DNA from: Dimorphilus gyrociliatus
Taxonomy: Eukaryota; Annelida; Polychaeta; Dinophilidae
Length of the DNA stretch: 64,000 bases
Assembly: GCA_904063045.1 (NCBI GenBank)
Contig: CAJFCJ010000010.1
Span: 806,001-870,000 of the forward strand
Direction: 5' to 3'
This document shows positions 49,901-61,475 of the stretch, piece after piece. The number at the start of each line of letters is the position of its first letter. Within the stretch, counting starts at the first letter, position 1. Position numbers and translations under genes: made by a program. Under the pieces are notes generated by a model. The model was not told the DNA's origin. It ran no database searches and worked only from the letters and a program-made list of their open reading frames with translations.

Positions 49901-52900
49901 CCACTCTTCTCGATTATAAAAAAATATTCTGTTTTTTACCTTTTTTCGTATTACGGTGACACTTATAAATAGTATGTTTTGAATTTAAAGTCTATTCGAA
50001 TGTTTAAATTGTTCAATTCACCTTAGACTGCATTATCAAAAAAAGGTCCGAAAAGGATTTAAAATATGCATATATTGAGGTATATGGCTAATTCTTTAGG
50101 TTCTTTTGTAAACTAAGTCTTTTCTATATTATAAAGAAACCCTTTATTTTACGTCAGTCTCTCCATATTAAAAAGGGATTTTACAAGATAACAAAGCTCT
50201 TGAATATATAGTTTTACACCTTTACATCTTAAAGGTTTCTTTCATCTTTAAATTGAATTAATATTTTGAATAATTTTTATTTATCCCTTCTTTATTTTTC
50301 AGTTGAAAAGTGCGACGACGGCAGGAAAACCCCTTCACAAGATTCCGATATAGAAAGTTTTAAGAGCGAAGCAGACAAATCAGACGGTGAGTTGTATGCG
50401 AGATACATTTTTTTCCTCTTGAAAAATAAAAGAAGCTAGTGAGAATTTACTGCTATAAACGATGCACGAGATCGTAAAGATAGAAAGAAAGTCATCAATT
50501 TTACATAAAAATTGAATGTGACTTGAAAGGAGAACTCAGTAGGTGGTGAAACATTCTAAGGCCTAGTTGTACTATTCCTTGTGTTAAAATCGCCGTTAAT
50601 GATGACACTAATGGCGTTTTTCGGGAGGAAATTACGGTCGTTTTCATGTGTCAACGTTATGTAATAGGAAGGTAAGGATAATCTGACTCTGGTTCAATAA
50701 ACAATGGAACTGATCGTTCATTGCAAAAATAGCTTCAAGCGGGATAATAAACGAATATATTTTCTCGAAATTCAATACAGTTTTTGCTCGAGGCTGTCAA
50801 AAAACAGTGCAAATAAGACAAGAACAAGCAATAGCACGTTTTTCCACTATATATCGGCCTTTTCTCTTCCATAACCGTTCATTACGCTCATGTTTTTATT
50901 TGTCATTAGTGAGCATTGATTTATTAATATTCATTTGTACATTTATTTGCTTAAATGTCTATTGAACAAAGTCCATAAATCAACTAGAGCAAGGTGAAAA
51001 AAGGGTTTTTTTCTGTTTTTTCTTTTTAAGGAAAAAAAATTTATTGAATGGAAAAATAATGTTTATATCCTAATGAACTTTGTTGTCAATCAAATTCAAT
51101 ACTATTACATTGAATTAGCGGATAAAGAGACGTAATTAGTAAAGTGAGTTCAATCTGTACTTAGTTACGTAATATATTTTCTTAGTTGACGGGCGTGCTC
51201 CGTTCTTTTCCACCCAAATTATCTCCTTCCACTTGCCAATGTGTATGCATACTTGCAGACACAACTTTAGTTTCCCAATGCGAATAGGAAAAACTCGCCC
51301 GAGAAAGAAAAACTGCTAACAATAAATTAATTAAAACTATTCTATTTATATAAAACTTTATATTAATAATTTTAGGCCTAATAACCATTTAATTGAAACT
51401 TTTTTCAAATGGTTTTTTTATTTGACATACTTACAAATGATAGGATAGAAATTTCTATATGGCCTTTTTAAATTAGAGATTAATCGCTTATTACTAATTT
51501 AATAATAATAGCTGTAATGGCAAACACAATAAAGATAATATCAGTATCCTCGCTTCCTTAGTCTATGTAAATCATATTGATTTGCCTACCTGGTTAGTTT
51601 GTGACAATTAATAGTCTAGAGAAAATCTGACAGAAATGCATTAAGCTTTGTTATGTTTTTGTGTACCTGCGAAAATAAATTGTATACATAGGTTTTCTCT
51701 CATTTTTGCATACGGCTTAAAGGCGTTTTAATTCGATCACTGAGTAAATTATAATCCACTTTTATTAAAATTAAAAGAGATAGGAGAAAAGAAAAAAATC
51801 GGTTTGAGAGGCCATTAATTCTCCGTTAAATTCAATACACATTTTAACAAGTTTAATTAGCATATCATTTGCATAAATATACACTAGTTACTTTTAAGTA
51901 TAAACTACTTGTTAAGAAAAACACGATTAAAAGTTACTTCTTTCCCTTTTAGAGTAGTTTAAGTAACGTAAACTCGACTATTAATATTAATTGATAGGAC
52001 TTAACAAAAAATTATACGTTGCAAAATGTTGTACCCAAGGTTTTTATCCTGTAAAATTATAGGCGTTACATAGTGATATTAAGTAAGTCACGTGACATCA
52101 AAGGGATTTACTAAAAATTAACCCGCATGCTAGCCGGAATATAAAAAACCAGCTGCTCTCTTTTGTTAAAAACGCCGAAATCCGTTAGATGAGTATCGAC
52201 GACGCCCATACCTCTACCTTGACATTGAACTTTGAACTCATAAGCAAGTTTTAACAGGTTCCTTGCCGTTTCATCGGAAACTTTACTGGGAGCTAATAAA
52301 ATCTAAGAGGTGCGGGGGGGGGTAAATTCAAAAATAGAAAGGAATAAAAAGTTCCTCACCACTTTAGAACGCTTTCAAACTTCTTGAATAAAGTTATAAT
52401 AGAAATTTACTGTTGTGTATACAAACAGTACAACTGCTTCACTAAAGTTATAAAATACAAAATATATAAAAAAAAAGCTTGTCAAGAATTTATAGTTATT
52501 TGGTTTCAATGCAAACAATAACCCCAGGCCTGTTATTATCAACACCTTTTTTTCTATAGTGCGTTGAAATCGCCACTTCGCACCCTGGTTTTGACATGCA
52601 AAACAATTTCCCAAATGCAAAAGTGAATATCAATATTTCCTTAAGCAAATAACGGCTTAATTGACCGTTAATTACGGCTTTCTAAGCTGGACAGCAAACA
52701 CATTTGCTAAACTTTTGAAAACTCTAGTCCGATTTGTAAACTTTTAAAAACAAAGTAAGTTACTTAAAAGCTGTTTGTTTTAAGTTTACCTTCGATCTTT
52801 TGCTGTTTTTTCATCCCCGTGTTAAAGTCGGAGTAAACACTTCACTGAAAATATTTCCCCTGACCTGGGAAATTTAGACGCATAGGGCGACGTCGCCATC

Positions 52901-55900
52901 TATCGTATACATTAGGAGATACAATTTAGACACGTGATTTATTTTGCGCCATCTATCCAAAGCAATCAATAGCTCGCAAAAGATCGATGAAAATCGTATC
53001 CGAACGGCCATATTGCAGAAATTATTCAGGCAGCAATTAAGACTAGAAAAAATAACAACAACCAATAAACTTGTGTATATTTAAAAAATATGACCGATGT
53101 AGTAAAAAGTTGGCCAGAGTAAATGGATTATTCTGACATCCGAGGTTCACCTTTAACAATTGACAAACTCTATTCTTCAGTAAATTCCGAAAAATTTGCC
53201 AATTGGAATGGAATTTTTACAGATTTGTTTGATAACGGTTCGTGTTATATTTATATATTTATTATTTAATTGTATTTATTTAACAACTAAAATATCTTAC
53301 AAGAAGAAAGGGTGTATTTGTAAATAGAAGACAATAAACTTGCATTAAAAAGTACTACAAGAGCAAAGCAAGCGCGTAATAATATATAAATATATATTTC
53401 AGTACACAACGGTCAACGGTATATCATCTTTATACTGTTGGCTAATACAAGTATCTCTACTCTATATATAAATATATATATATATATATAGTTTAACAAC
53501 ATTCTTTTTACTATTACACCATTGGAACTCTGAGATCAATTAACGATTATCGCAATTATTCACTGAATTGAATAGTGTGTGTTAATCTCCGCTTGTTCTC
53601 ATTAAAAGCACCGAAAATGTTAAATAAACTCAGAATTGAAAAAACGCTGTTCATACAGAAAACAGAAATTTAAGAAGTTCGTGTAAATTTATTTAGCGTA
53701 CTTTTTCTCTTTAGTTGTATGTAAGGTCTGGGAAAATAGGCCAGAAAAGAATCGTTTCTAATTTACATAATTTTGCATATTTAATTAAGGGAATAAGGTA
53801 TTCTTGTTTGACCGCTCTCTAATTAGAAAAGACACCTTCTTTTATTAAAATGATTACTATACATACATGATTTATTCGCATTCGGTTCTGTAACATGCAT
53901 TTTACCGACCAAGAAATTGATTAATAGGCTAAATTTAAGCCTCTTATAGTTTCGAGTTTACATTCAAGAAAGCGAAATGTAACGGCACCTTAGGGTCGTT
54001 AATGATAAACCTCAAGCGGAGGGATGCATTGCCACGTGATAATATTTTTGTAAGCAAGTACTAATCATCTAGAAATTAATTAGGTGGACAGGTGTCTTCT
54101 TTCTAAAAGAGTCCCTTCGGGACGAAATTACTGCGAGCGACCCCTGGTGTGCGAGCGGACGAAATCATACGGTCGAACGACGTCGTTCAATAATTGCAGG
54201 CCTAAAGTGCTGTTATTCTCAGTTCTCATTGATTATAATTGTTAATTTTATGACGCCAGACGGCGCCTGTAACCAAAAAAATTAAAATTGTTGACGAGTA
54301 TATTAAAAGATGAGAAATGAAAGACTTGACAAAGAAATTGAATGAGATATAACCAGGAATGCAGACTCGGTAATCTGTATGAATCGAGGTTAATTTATTC
54401 TCTATCTAAAGTGCAATTACTCGAAACTTTTAATTGAAATTACTATTTCATATTTTGTGTAATATTAATTAATAATCGTTTATTGAACAATTTAAGCCGA
54501 TTTTGATTATAAAATGATAATCGACCGACAGTAAAAATGTCAAATATTTAGTGGTCTATTTATTAGGATTATCCATTATATAATCTCTATAAAAACTCTA
54601 CTGATTACTTACAAGACCAATAAGAAGCAAAGTAAATCATTAAAAAAAACTTAAGCAAGATATTTACGCTAAAATGTTTACTTTATTCTCTATTTTGTCA
54701 CTCTCGTTCAAGCTTTTCTATTTTTCTTGAATACTTTTTTCTACTATAAATGAAAAACATACTTAAGATAGACTATAGCCGTTGAAAATTGTAATTGATG
54801 TTTTTTGACCATTACTTCTATTGTTAAAGAAAGAGAAAAGCTTAAGAAGTGCATGATCGATGAGCCGGCATGAGAAAAGCCAAATAATTTTAACATACCA
54901 AAATAAGCCCAGTTCAATTTAAAAGTCGTTAGATCAGAATGATAATAGAATTATATATAAATATATACTCATTTTCTAAATTCTCTTTTTTCTATTAAAA
55001 AAAAGAAGAGAGAAGCGTCTGGAAACTGTCAAACCTAACAATTTTTTGGCCTATTTTCTCCCCCCGCCGGCTATAGAAACATATTAATATAGCAATAAAT
55101 TTACCAAAAAGTCAAAAGTCAATTAAAGTGAAAAGTATCGATTTGATTTAATGTTTTTATCAGCTCTCATTTATATATATATATTTAAAACTATATACGG
55201 GTTGTTTATTAACTTGAGTACTTAAAAATTGAAATATTTCCATCAATACACGTCTAGTCTTTCTTCTTAACGCCTTGTTTACATTCAATTCTTGAAAGTA
55301 GACACTGACGTAGCCTGGTTCCCTCAACACCTCTCTTGAACAACAAAATAGCATAAATTTCTTTCTATTTCTATAACAAACAGTATAGAAGAGAAAGAAA
55401 GGGAGAAAGACAGAGAACTGGAGAGGAGAGGGAGGTGATAAAGAGAAAATGTCACTAAAGAAAAGCTAGAAAAGAATTAGGCCCAATTCAACACTTTATT
55501 TTTTTGACAAATAGAAAAAAAGAACCCGCTATTTACAAAATATTTTTAATACTTCTTATTTTTTTCTACTATTTAATAAACCTCGTTAAAAAATTTTCTT
55601 CTAGGCCTATTCAGAAAAGTAAATAGCAAAAGGGTGCGACTGAAGAGAGTGTAAGAGTGGAAAAAAAGAGAAATTTTTTTAACTTCCAATTTAAACTTTA
55701 TATAAATATATCAATCTATATAGACCATATACTGTCTATACTGTATATATATGAATAAAGGAAAATGACAAGAGAAGTAAAAAAATGGTTTACTTAATGT
55801 ATTTGAATATTTCTCTTTGATAGGAAAATTCATATACTCTCTTCGTTCGTTTTTTTTTGTCTTCTTTGCTTAAGAATGAAATAAATTGTTCTTCTTTTTT

Positions 55901-57358
55901 CTTCACTTTTTATGTAATAAGCAACATTTATTGGCTATCACATGTATTGTAATTATAGATCTCGCTTATTTAAATATATTCTATATTAAATATTAAAGAA
56001 TTCAATGGATTCTGTAAGCTTTAGAAATTAAACACCAATTTTTTTCTAATTAGTTGTTTCTATTCTCATTTACAGAAAAAGAATGCAAAGGAGCGGACTC
56101 CAGTTCGGGAATAGCTTCGGCTTCGAGTCCTGATGAAGCTGTTACTGAAAGACCGAGTAGATGGCGCCATCAAACGTCTGACGTCGTACGAAATTATGTT
56201 GCATCTCAATTATACTGTTCACCTGTTTATCATTTGCCCGATTTTCTGCTTGTAAAGATATTTTCATATCTCGATGCTCATGAGATAAGTAAATGCGCCT
56301 CTGTCTCTAGAGCTTGGTACTCAGCAGCCTGGGATCCGTCTTTATGGCGTCATATTTCCTTAAAACATAATGATATTGATGCAGATTACGCAATTAAAGC
56401 TCTCACAAAAAGACTGTCGTATGACACACCAACAATTTGTGTTAGTGTGGAATCTCTAGATTTAAGCAACACCAGATTATCTGACAATGGCTTAAGGATT
56501 ATTGGTAGAAGATGTCCTGAGCTAAGGTCGCTAGTCATTCGTAAATGTTCGGCTGTAACCAATGTTGGAATTTGTGAAATTGTATCTCGTTGTGTCAACC
56601 TTAATCAATTAGACGCTTCAGGTTGTCCGAATGTCTCTTGCCTTTGTCTATCTCCTTCCGCGTCGGCCCATCTGCCAGCTCACGCTAAAAGAGTTTATGT
56701 TCGAAATTTAGATTTAAGTGAGTGCTCGGCCCTGGAAGACACAGGACTGCATTTAATCGCTTCATACTGCAATCAATTACAGTATGTCTATCTAAGAAAA
56801 TGTATTAGAATAACAGACATTGGACTTCAATATCTTGCTTCATTATGTTCCAACATTAAGGAATTATCCGTCAGTGATTGTCCCTCTATTGGCGATGCGG
56901 GAATTTGTCAAACTGCTGAGAGACTACAATCAAGCCTAAGATATTTGTCAATAGCAAAATGTGAGAATATAACGGACACTAGCCTTATTTCATTAGCAAA
57001 ATACTGCAAAAGACTCAGGTATTTAAATGCACGATCGTGCGCAATAACGGACCGGGGATTATCGGTGCTCTGTAGGTCTTTGGGACCGAGATTAAAATCA
57101 CTGGACGTTGGAAAAACCGCCGTAAGCGATCTTGGCGTTTGTTGCTTGGCCGAAAATTGCACACAAGTCAGGAAACTAAGCCTAAAATCTTCAAAAACCG
57201 TTACGGATCAAGGGATAGTCTCCTTGGCGAAGACATGCGTATACCTACATCATTTAAATATACATGATTGCCATCTATTGACATGGAGATCATATCGTGC
57301 TATAAAAAGATCTTGTAAGCGATGTGTTATTGAACATTCAAATCCAACTTTTTTCTGA
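46909..57358 (+). CDS. FBXL7: F-box and leucine-rich repeat protein 7 (FBXL7), three exons
   Basis: The exons are 46909-47110, 50303-50386 and 56076-57358, all phase 1 with GT-AG ends, giving 522 residues (human 491). The N-terminus (1-140) is Ser/Thr/Lys-rich and disordered. The F-box is at about 147-195 (HLPDFLLVKIFSYLDAHEIS, then DPSLWRHISL). About eleven cysteine-type LRRs follow to about 505, for example SIKELSVSDC-like and LRYLNARSC units, and the protein ends in the highly conserved KRSCKRCVIEHSNPTFF. The F-box binds Skp1 in an SCF ubiquitin ligase. The LRRs pick the substrate (Aurora A and survivin in mammals, Fat-pathway partners in flies). The two introns (3.2 and 5.7 kb) are far longer than elsewhere here and hold CpG-rich, motif-rich blocks, suggesting developmental control. 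Confidence 0.93.
47111..50302 (+). other. FBXL7 intron 1
   Basis: This 3.2-kb intron is mainly AT-rich, with a GA/G-rich tract at 48183-48276 and (GA)n at about 49423-49447. A 117-codon open stretch at 48852-49205 lacks an ATG start, splice sites and any family likeness, so I treat it as non-coding. Confidence 0.5.
48183..48276. repeat. GA/G-rich purine tract
   Basis: Imperfect GAGAGG repeats with runs of five and six G. Confidence 0.85.
52080..52325 (+). promoter_or_regulatory. Putative enhancer or internal promoter in FBXL7 intron 2
   Basis: In order: CACGTG (about 52090), a TCF/LEF-like ATCAAAG (about 52098), GCATGCTAGC, an ATATAAAA TATA-like box (about 52139), CAGCTG, and a perfect direct repeat TGAACT-T-TGAACT at 52226-52238 (DR1 nuclear-receptor type) with a nearby CCTTGAC half-site. 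Binding is inferred from motif shape only. Confidence 0.4.
53123..53237 (+). CDS. Possible alternative first exon of FBXL7
   Basis: An ATG at 53123 opens 38 codons (MDYSDIRGSPLTIDKLYSSV, then NSEKFANWNGIFTDLFDN), followed by a donor AACG|GTTCGT in phase 1, exactly the phase that FBXL7 exon 3 at 56076 needs. It sits just downstream of a G+C-raised block with two CGCCATCT sites 53 bp apart. If used, it would give FBXL7 a different N-terminus. The donor is mediocre, and an open frame of this length can occur by chance. Confidence 0.3.
54095..54290 (+). promoter_or_regulatory. CpG-rich island-like block in FBXL7 intron 2
   Basis: This is the densest CpG cluster of the window (about 54120-54200), including a small hairpin GTCCC-TTC-GGGAC at about 54111-54123 and the palindrome ACGACGTCGT at about 54177. 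One plus frame is open for about 75 codons across it, but no splice sites or family likeness support an exon. It is most likely a conserved regulatory element. Confidence 0.35.
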
Positions 57359-60300
57359 ATATTTGTTTAAAAATTTTTATTTTTTTCTGACAGAAATACA
57401 ATTGTACAGATTCTTTATTCAATCTACAACATATTTTCCTTCTTTTCACCTTTACTTCTATATTTATTTATATATTTATATACATATTTTATAGCAGTAT
57501 ATACTTTCATATACGCCATTTCCTCTTCCTATATATTCAATGCTTCACTTTGAGTGTTTAGAATGAAAACATTTCGGTGGAAATATACCGGAAGAATAGT
57601 AGAAAAGAAAAAAATACTAGAAGAAAAAATATCCCCCCGCAGATCAATTTGAATTCAGAAATATTCGGCTTGTAAGTCGATATTCTATGATTCAAGTATG
57701 AAATGTAATGTTAGATCTATTGGTCATCTTGCTCAATCGTTCAAACGCTATCACCTTTCATGTTCATTCTTTCTGACGATATTTTCTTTATGTCAAAAGA
57801 GGAAAATTAATACAAAATGCATGCCATACGTCTCTTTTTATAACTGTACTCATTTTATAATGAGTGAAACGAAACGGCTCGCTCACTAACTCTACAGTTC
57901 AACAGTTCAATTAAAAATATAATACTTATCCGCAAGATGTCGCTGTCATACGACAATTGTTCTTTTAACTTATTCTACCTATTATCAAAAACGTAAACTA
58001 CAAGAAAAAAGAAAGAGGCTTTGAAGCATAACTCTAGTACAAAGCTACGAATAGTGTTCATAGTGAAAATTAAACTTATAAACAGAAATTTAACATTAAA
58101 TAATGTATCGTGTTATTTACTGAGCAAAAAATTTATCAATTTCATGGCTACTTCTTAATTAAAATTGTATAGTTCAAATTCAGAAGAGCAGACATCAAAT
58201 TTTAAAATGTAATACAACAAAAAATAAGCGAACATGTTTAACTTTCATCTATAAAAAGTTGACTATGTTGGTTTTTCTACTAAAATATGAACTGTTGCTA
58301 TATATACAGTAAATATATATATATATATATATATATGATTCAATAATTATTGATTCATTTGTAATTGAAAGCCAATAGAGAAAAGAAAACTATTAAAAGA
58401 CTAATAATTGAATAGAATAATTGAGATTATACAAGTTTTTAAGTATACGGTAGTTTTTTGTCTGTCTATATATATTTCCGTTAGATATGTTTAAGGTATA
58501 TAAACTTTACAAAGAAATATAAAAATCATGCCCTGGGCGTCACCTTTTCTATTTATACTTCTTGTGGAAAAGGTTAGCTAAACTATACCCTTTTCAATTA
58601 AAACTTTAAACAACCTGCTAAGAACGTAAATAATAATTTTTCCATTTATTGTCTTATTCTTGTTTTCCTTTGACTTTCAAAATTAAAAGTATAAATCGAA
58701 TAAAAGCCAAACCAATCTATGTCTAAAGTAAAGTAATGAATCGATTGTCAAATTTTAGTTTCTTAACTTTTTATTGAGAAATTAGCAAAAAGCTTTGAGA
58801 AGACAGTGAAATTTTAAACTTAATGTTTTAAGACTTCAACTAATTGATAATGATGTTAGATTTGAAAGAATAGAATATATCAATATAATTTTCTTCTAAC
58901 GCTAAACGATAATTAAAGTAAATTTTTGGGCAAACAGTAGAGCGAATACAGTAATTTTTTCTGTCAATCTCCTCTTTCTTTCTTTCTCTTTCTTTTTTCC
59001 CTCTCCCTCTCTTTCATATTTTATCAAAAGAATATCTTTCTTGTTAATAACGTAATATTAACAGTAAATAAAATTCACATTATTTGAGAGATTATTCATG
59101 AAAGACTCCTTTGTCATAGCAACCCATAATTAATAGGTAAAGAATGCGTCAGACTTTTTAAAAAGAAAAATAGTTCCACTTTTTCAGAAATCAAACCCAC
59201 AATACAGAACACACGCCCTGCCCTTACCTTTCTCAAAATATTAATCAAATTCCTCCCATTAAGTTTATAGGGATTATCCCATACTCTTTATTCCTTAATT
59301 AATCTTTTACTTAAAACAACTACTTTATAGTGAAGAGATCTCCTGCGGCTAATCGACAAAAAATTAACATCTTTAACAACGTTGGTCAACGGTAGAAGTT
59401 GCTATATACCTTTTTAGTAGTTTGTAACTGATCAGTAAAGTGTGACGCAGTACAAGAAATAGTATTTTTAAACAAAAGAGAAAACGGGTTAAAAATAAAT
59501 AATCAAACGTCTTAAAATGCTAATTTTGCTATTTATTCAAATAATTTGTATAATAAGAGCATTTTCTTTTAAATCTTTATTAATTATTGTTTCTGGGCTG
59601 TTTTTAGAAAGATTAAGAAAAATCAACATTTAAGTACTAAAGTAAGAGATGAGATTTATTCATAAGGGTTCTTTTATTGTTAAGTAACAAACACAAAATT
59701 CTCATATTCTTCAATTTATTTAATTGCGTAAATAAATGAAATTGTCTTGTAAATTACACAATTTACTGAATTTCGTAGCTTATATGTAATGCTGCATAAA
59801 CAAAGTAATACCGACAAATAGCTGATCGCTGGTGACATCTGTTGGATATTTGATAAACTAAGGAAAATCGAAAGATGTACTTTATAAATTCTGCTAAAAG
59901 AAGAAAAGAAGAAAGAGGAGTAAACTGAATGAGCAAATAGTATACATAGAATAATTAAAGAGAAAATTCAATGTTAAGAGACTAAAGTGGAATAAGAACA
60001 TTTTAAGTCTAATTAAATTAAGCAAAATAAATTTAGTCGACCGATATAGTATAGCTTGGCTTGTATATAGTTCTACTAAGTACCTTTTTTTGTCCCCATC
60101 CTTTTTTCTTTAACATAGAACATTAAGTCGCGTCTAGCAAGAATTACTGTCCTAAAAATAAACCTTGTTTGTTATTCCTCCTCAAAGGTTGTTGCCTAAG
60201 GAGATAGCTTAATAAAATTATTTAATAATCATGAATTTTGAAAACGTGTTAATTACTGATTAATTTGCAAGGAATGTTCCATCTATTGTATATAATAAAA

Positions 60301-61009
60301 TAGCTCTGTTCGAATCGGAATAGTTAAAGGCGTAATACAAACACACATTTATTAAGTATAAAAGTATTTCCTGTTTACTTGGTTGAGCAAAGTTTCGTCA
60401 TAAAATTTCATTATATAATTAAAAGTGAACTTTTCAATACGTGTTTACTTAATTTTGCCTCAACTGACATCTTTATCCTATTTTCAGCTCTTTATTTTAA
60501 AAGTGTCCCAGAAATATACCTAATACATGCCTGCTCCTTTTTTCCCTTTTTATCCTTCATTTAATTAATTTATTAACCCTTCGCTTTCTCTCTCTCTCTC
60601 TCTCGCCCTTCCTTCCTTTCCCTTCTCGTTCACTCACTTTTCTTTTGCCATCCCCGTCCTCTTCATAGTTTCCTTTTAATTATTGTTATTAATGAACAGA
60701 AATTGAAACTTAGTTTGTAATTGAATGGGCATAGAAATTTTCATAATAACTGCTCTTATTGAAGATAATATAATCTAAATGCACTGGATCAGAAAATTTC
60801 CCTTCAAACGATATCCACCGGGGTTGATAAAGATTGGATAACTATATTTATAATCAAAATAGAATGTCTTATTATGTTCAATATGTAATAGATAATCTTT
60901 TCAATGGGGAGAAGAAGAGCATTTATGTTGGAGATGGTATATGATAAAGATTAATAAATCAAACTGTCCCTGACAGCTTATTTTACAACTATTCTACTAT
61001 TCTCTATAG
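57359..61009. other. AT-rich region downstream of FBXL7
   Basis: No complete gene. (AT)n at 58311-58336 and (CT)n at 60585-60604. A stretch at 60778-60950 has short open frames beside possible donors and may hold upstream exons of the gene at 61010, but no join in phase could be established. Confidence 0.4.
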
Positions 61010-61358
61010 CTTGCTCAATATCCAGGTCTGATATTTGCAATTCCTATATTTATTCGAACTCTAAGAGCTCGATTAGCGAATACATTATATGCAAACTGGA
61101 CATTATTAATTATAGGATTGGGTAACGATTTTTTTGCAAACTATAGAAAATACACTAGTCGCGCACACCTGGATTATCTGTATTGTTTAAATTCCTACGA
61201 GTGTTTACCAAATGGTTGTAAAGGTTATATTAGGCCAGCAACAGAAGGTACGTGTTTAAAGTTTTTCTCAAAATGCAGAGTCCAGATGTAGCTAGACTTA
61301 CTCTGTTTCTGTAGAAATTTATATTGAAAGATATCAGGTCATTCCAACCGGTCAATGA
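61010..61358 (+). CDS. 3' exons of an unrecognised small protein
   Basis: Exon 61010-61247 (acceptor CTCTATAG, donor GAAG|GTACGT, phase 1) joins terminal exon 61315-61358 (acceptor TTTCTGTAG) across a 67-bp intron and ends in TGA. The 93 readable residues begin LAQYPGLIFAIPIFIRTLRA, contain an Asn-Trp-Thr sequon and three cysteines (YCLNSYECLPNGCKGY), and end EIYIERYQVIPTGQ. Third codon positions are mostly A/T, as in the other genes. The first half of the exon is also open in another frame, which would carry three more cysteines. Upstream exons and start are not found. No family is recognised. It is probably a membrane or secreted protein. AATAAA follows at 61470. Confidence 0.45.
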
Positions 61359-61469
61359 ACTTTTCGAACATCTTGATTATAAGAAAAAGAAATTTATTCT
61401 GCCATTATATTTTCATTGACAGCTTTTAAAACATTCAGCGCGTCTGTTCATCTTTTTATACTTAGCTTG

Positions 61470-61475
61470 AATAAA
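61470..61475 (+). other. Poly(A) signal AATAAA
   Basis: It lies 112 bp after the stop of the small gene ending at 61358. Confidence 0.35.

Larger units (their letters stand above)
50387..56075 (+). other. FBXL7 intron 2
   Basis: This 5.7-kb intron contains several G+C- and CpG-raised blocks standing out from AT-rich DNA, at about 50560-50650, 52080-52325, 52860-53000 and 54095-54290. It also contains a run of nine G (52314-52322), TAGGCCTA copies at 51373 and 55602, and CGCCATCT copies at 52894 and 52947. A possible alternative first exon is listed separately. Confidence 0.5.
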
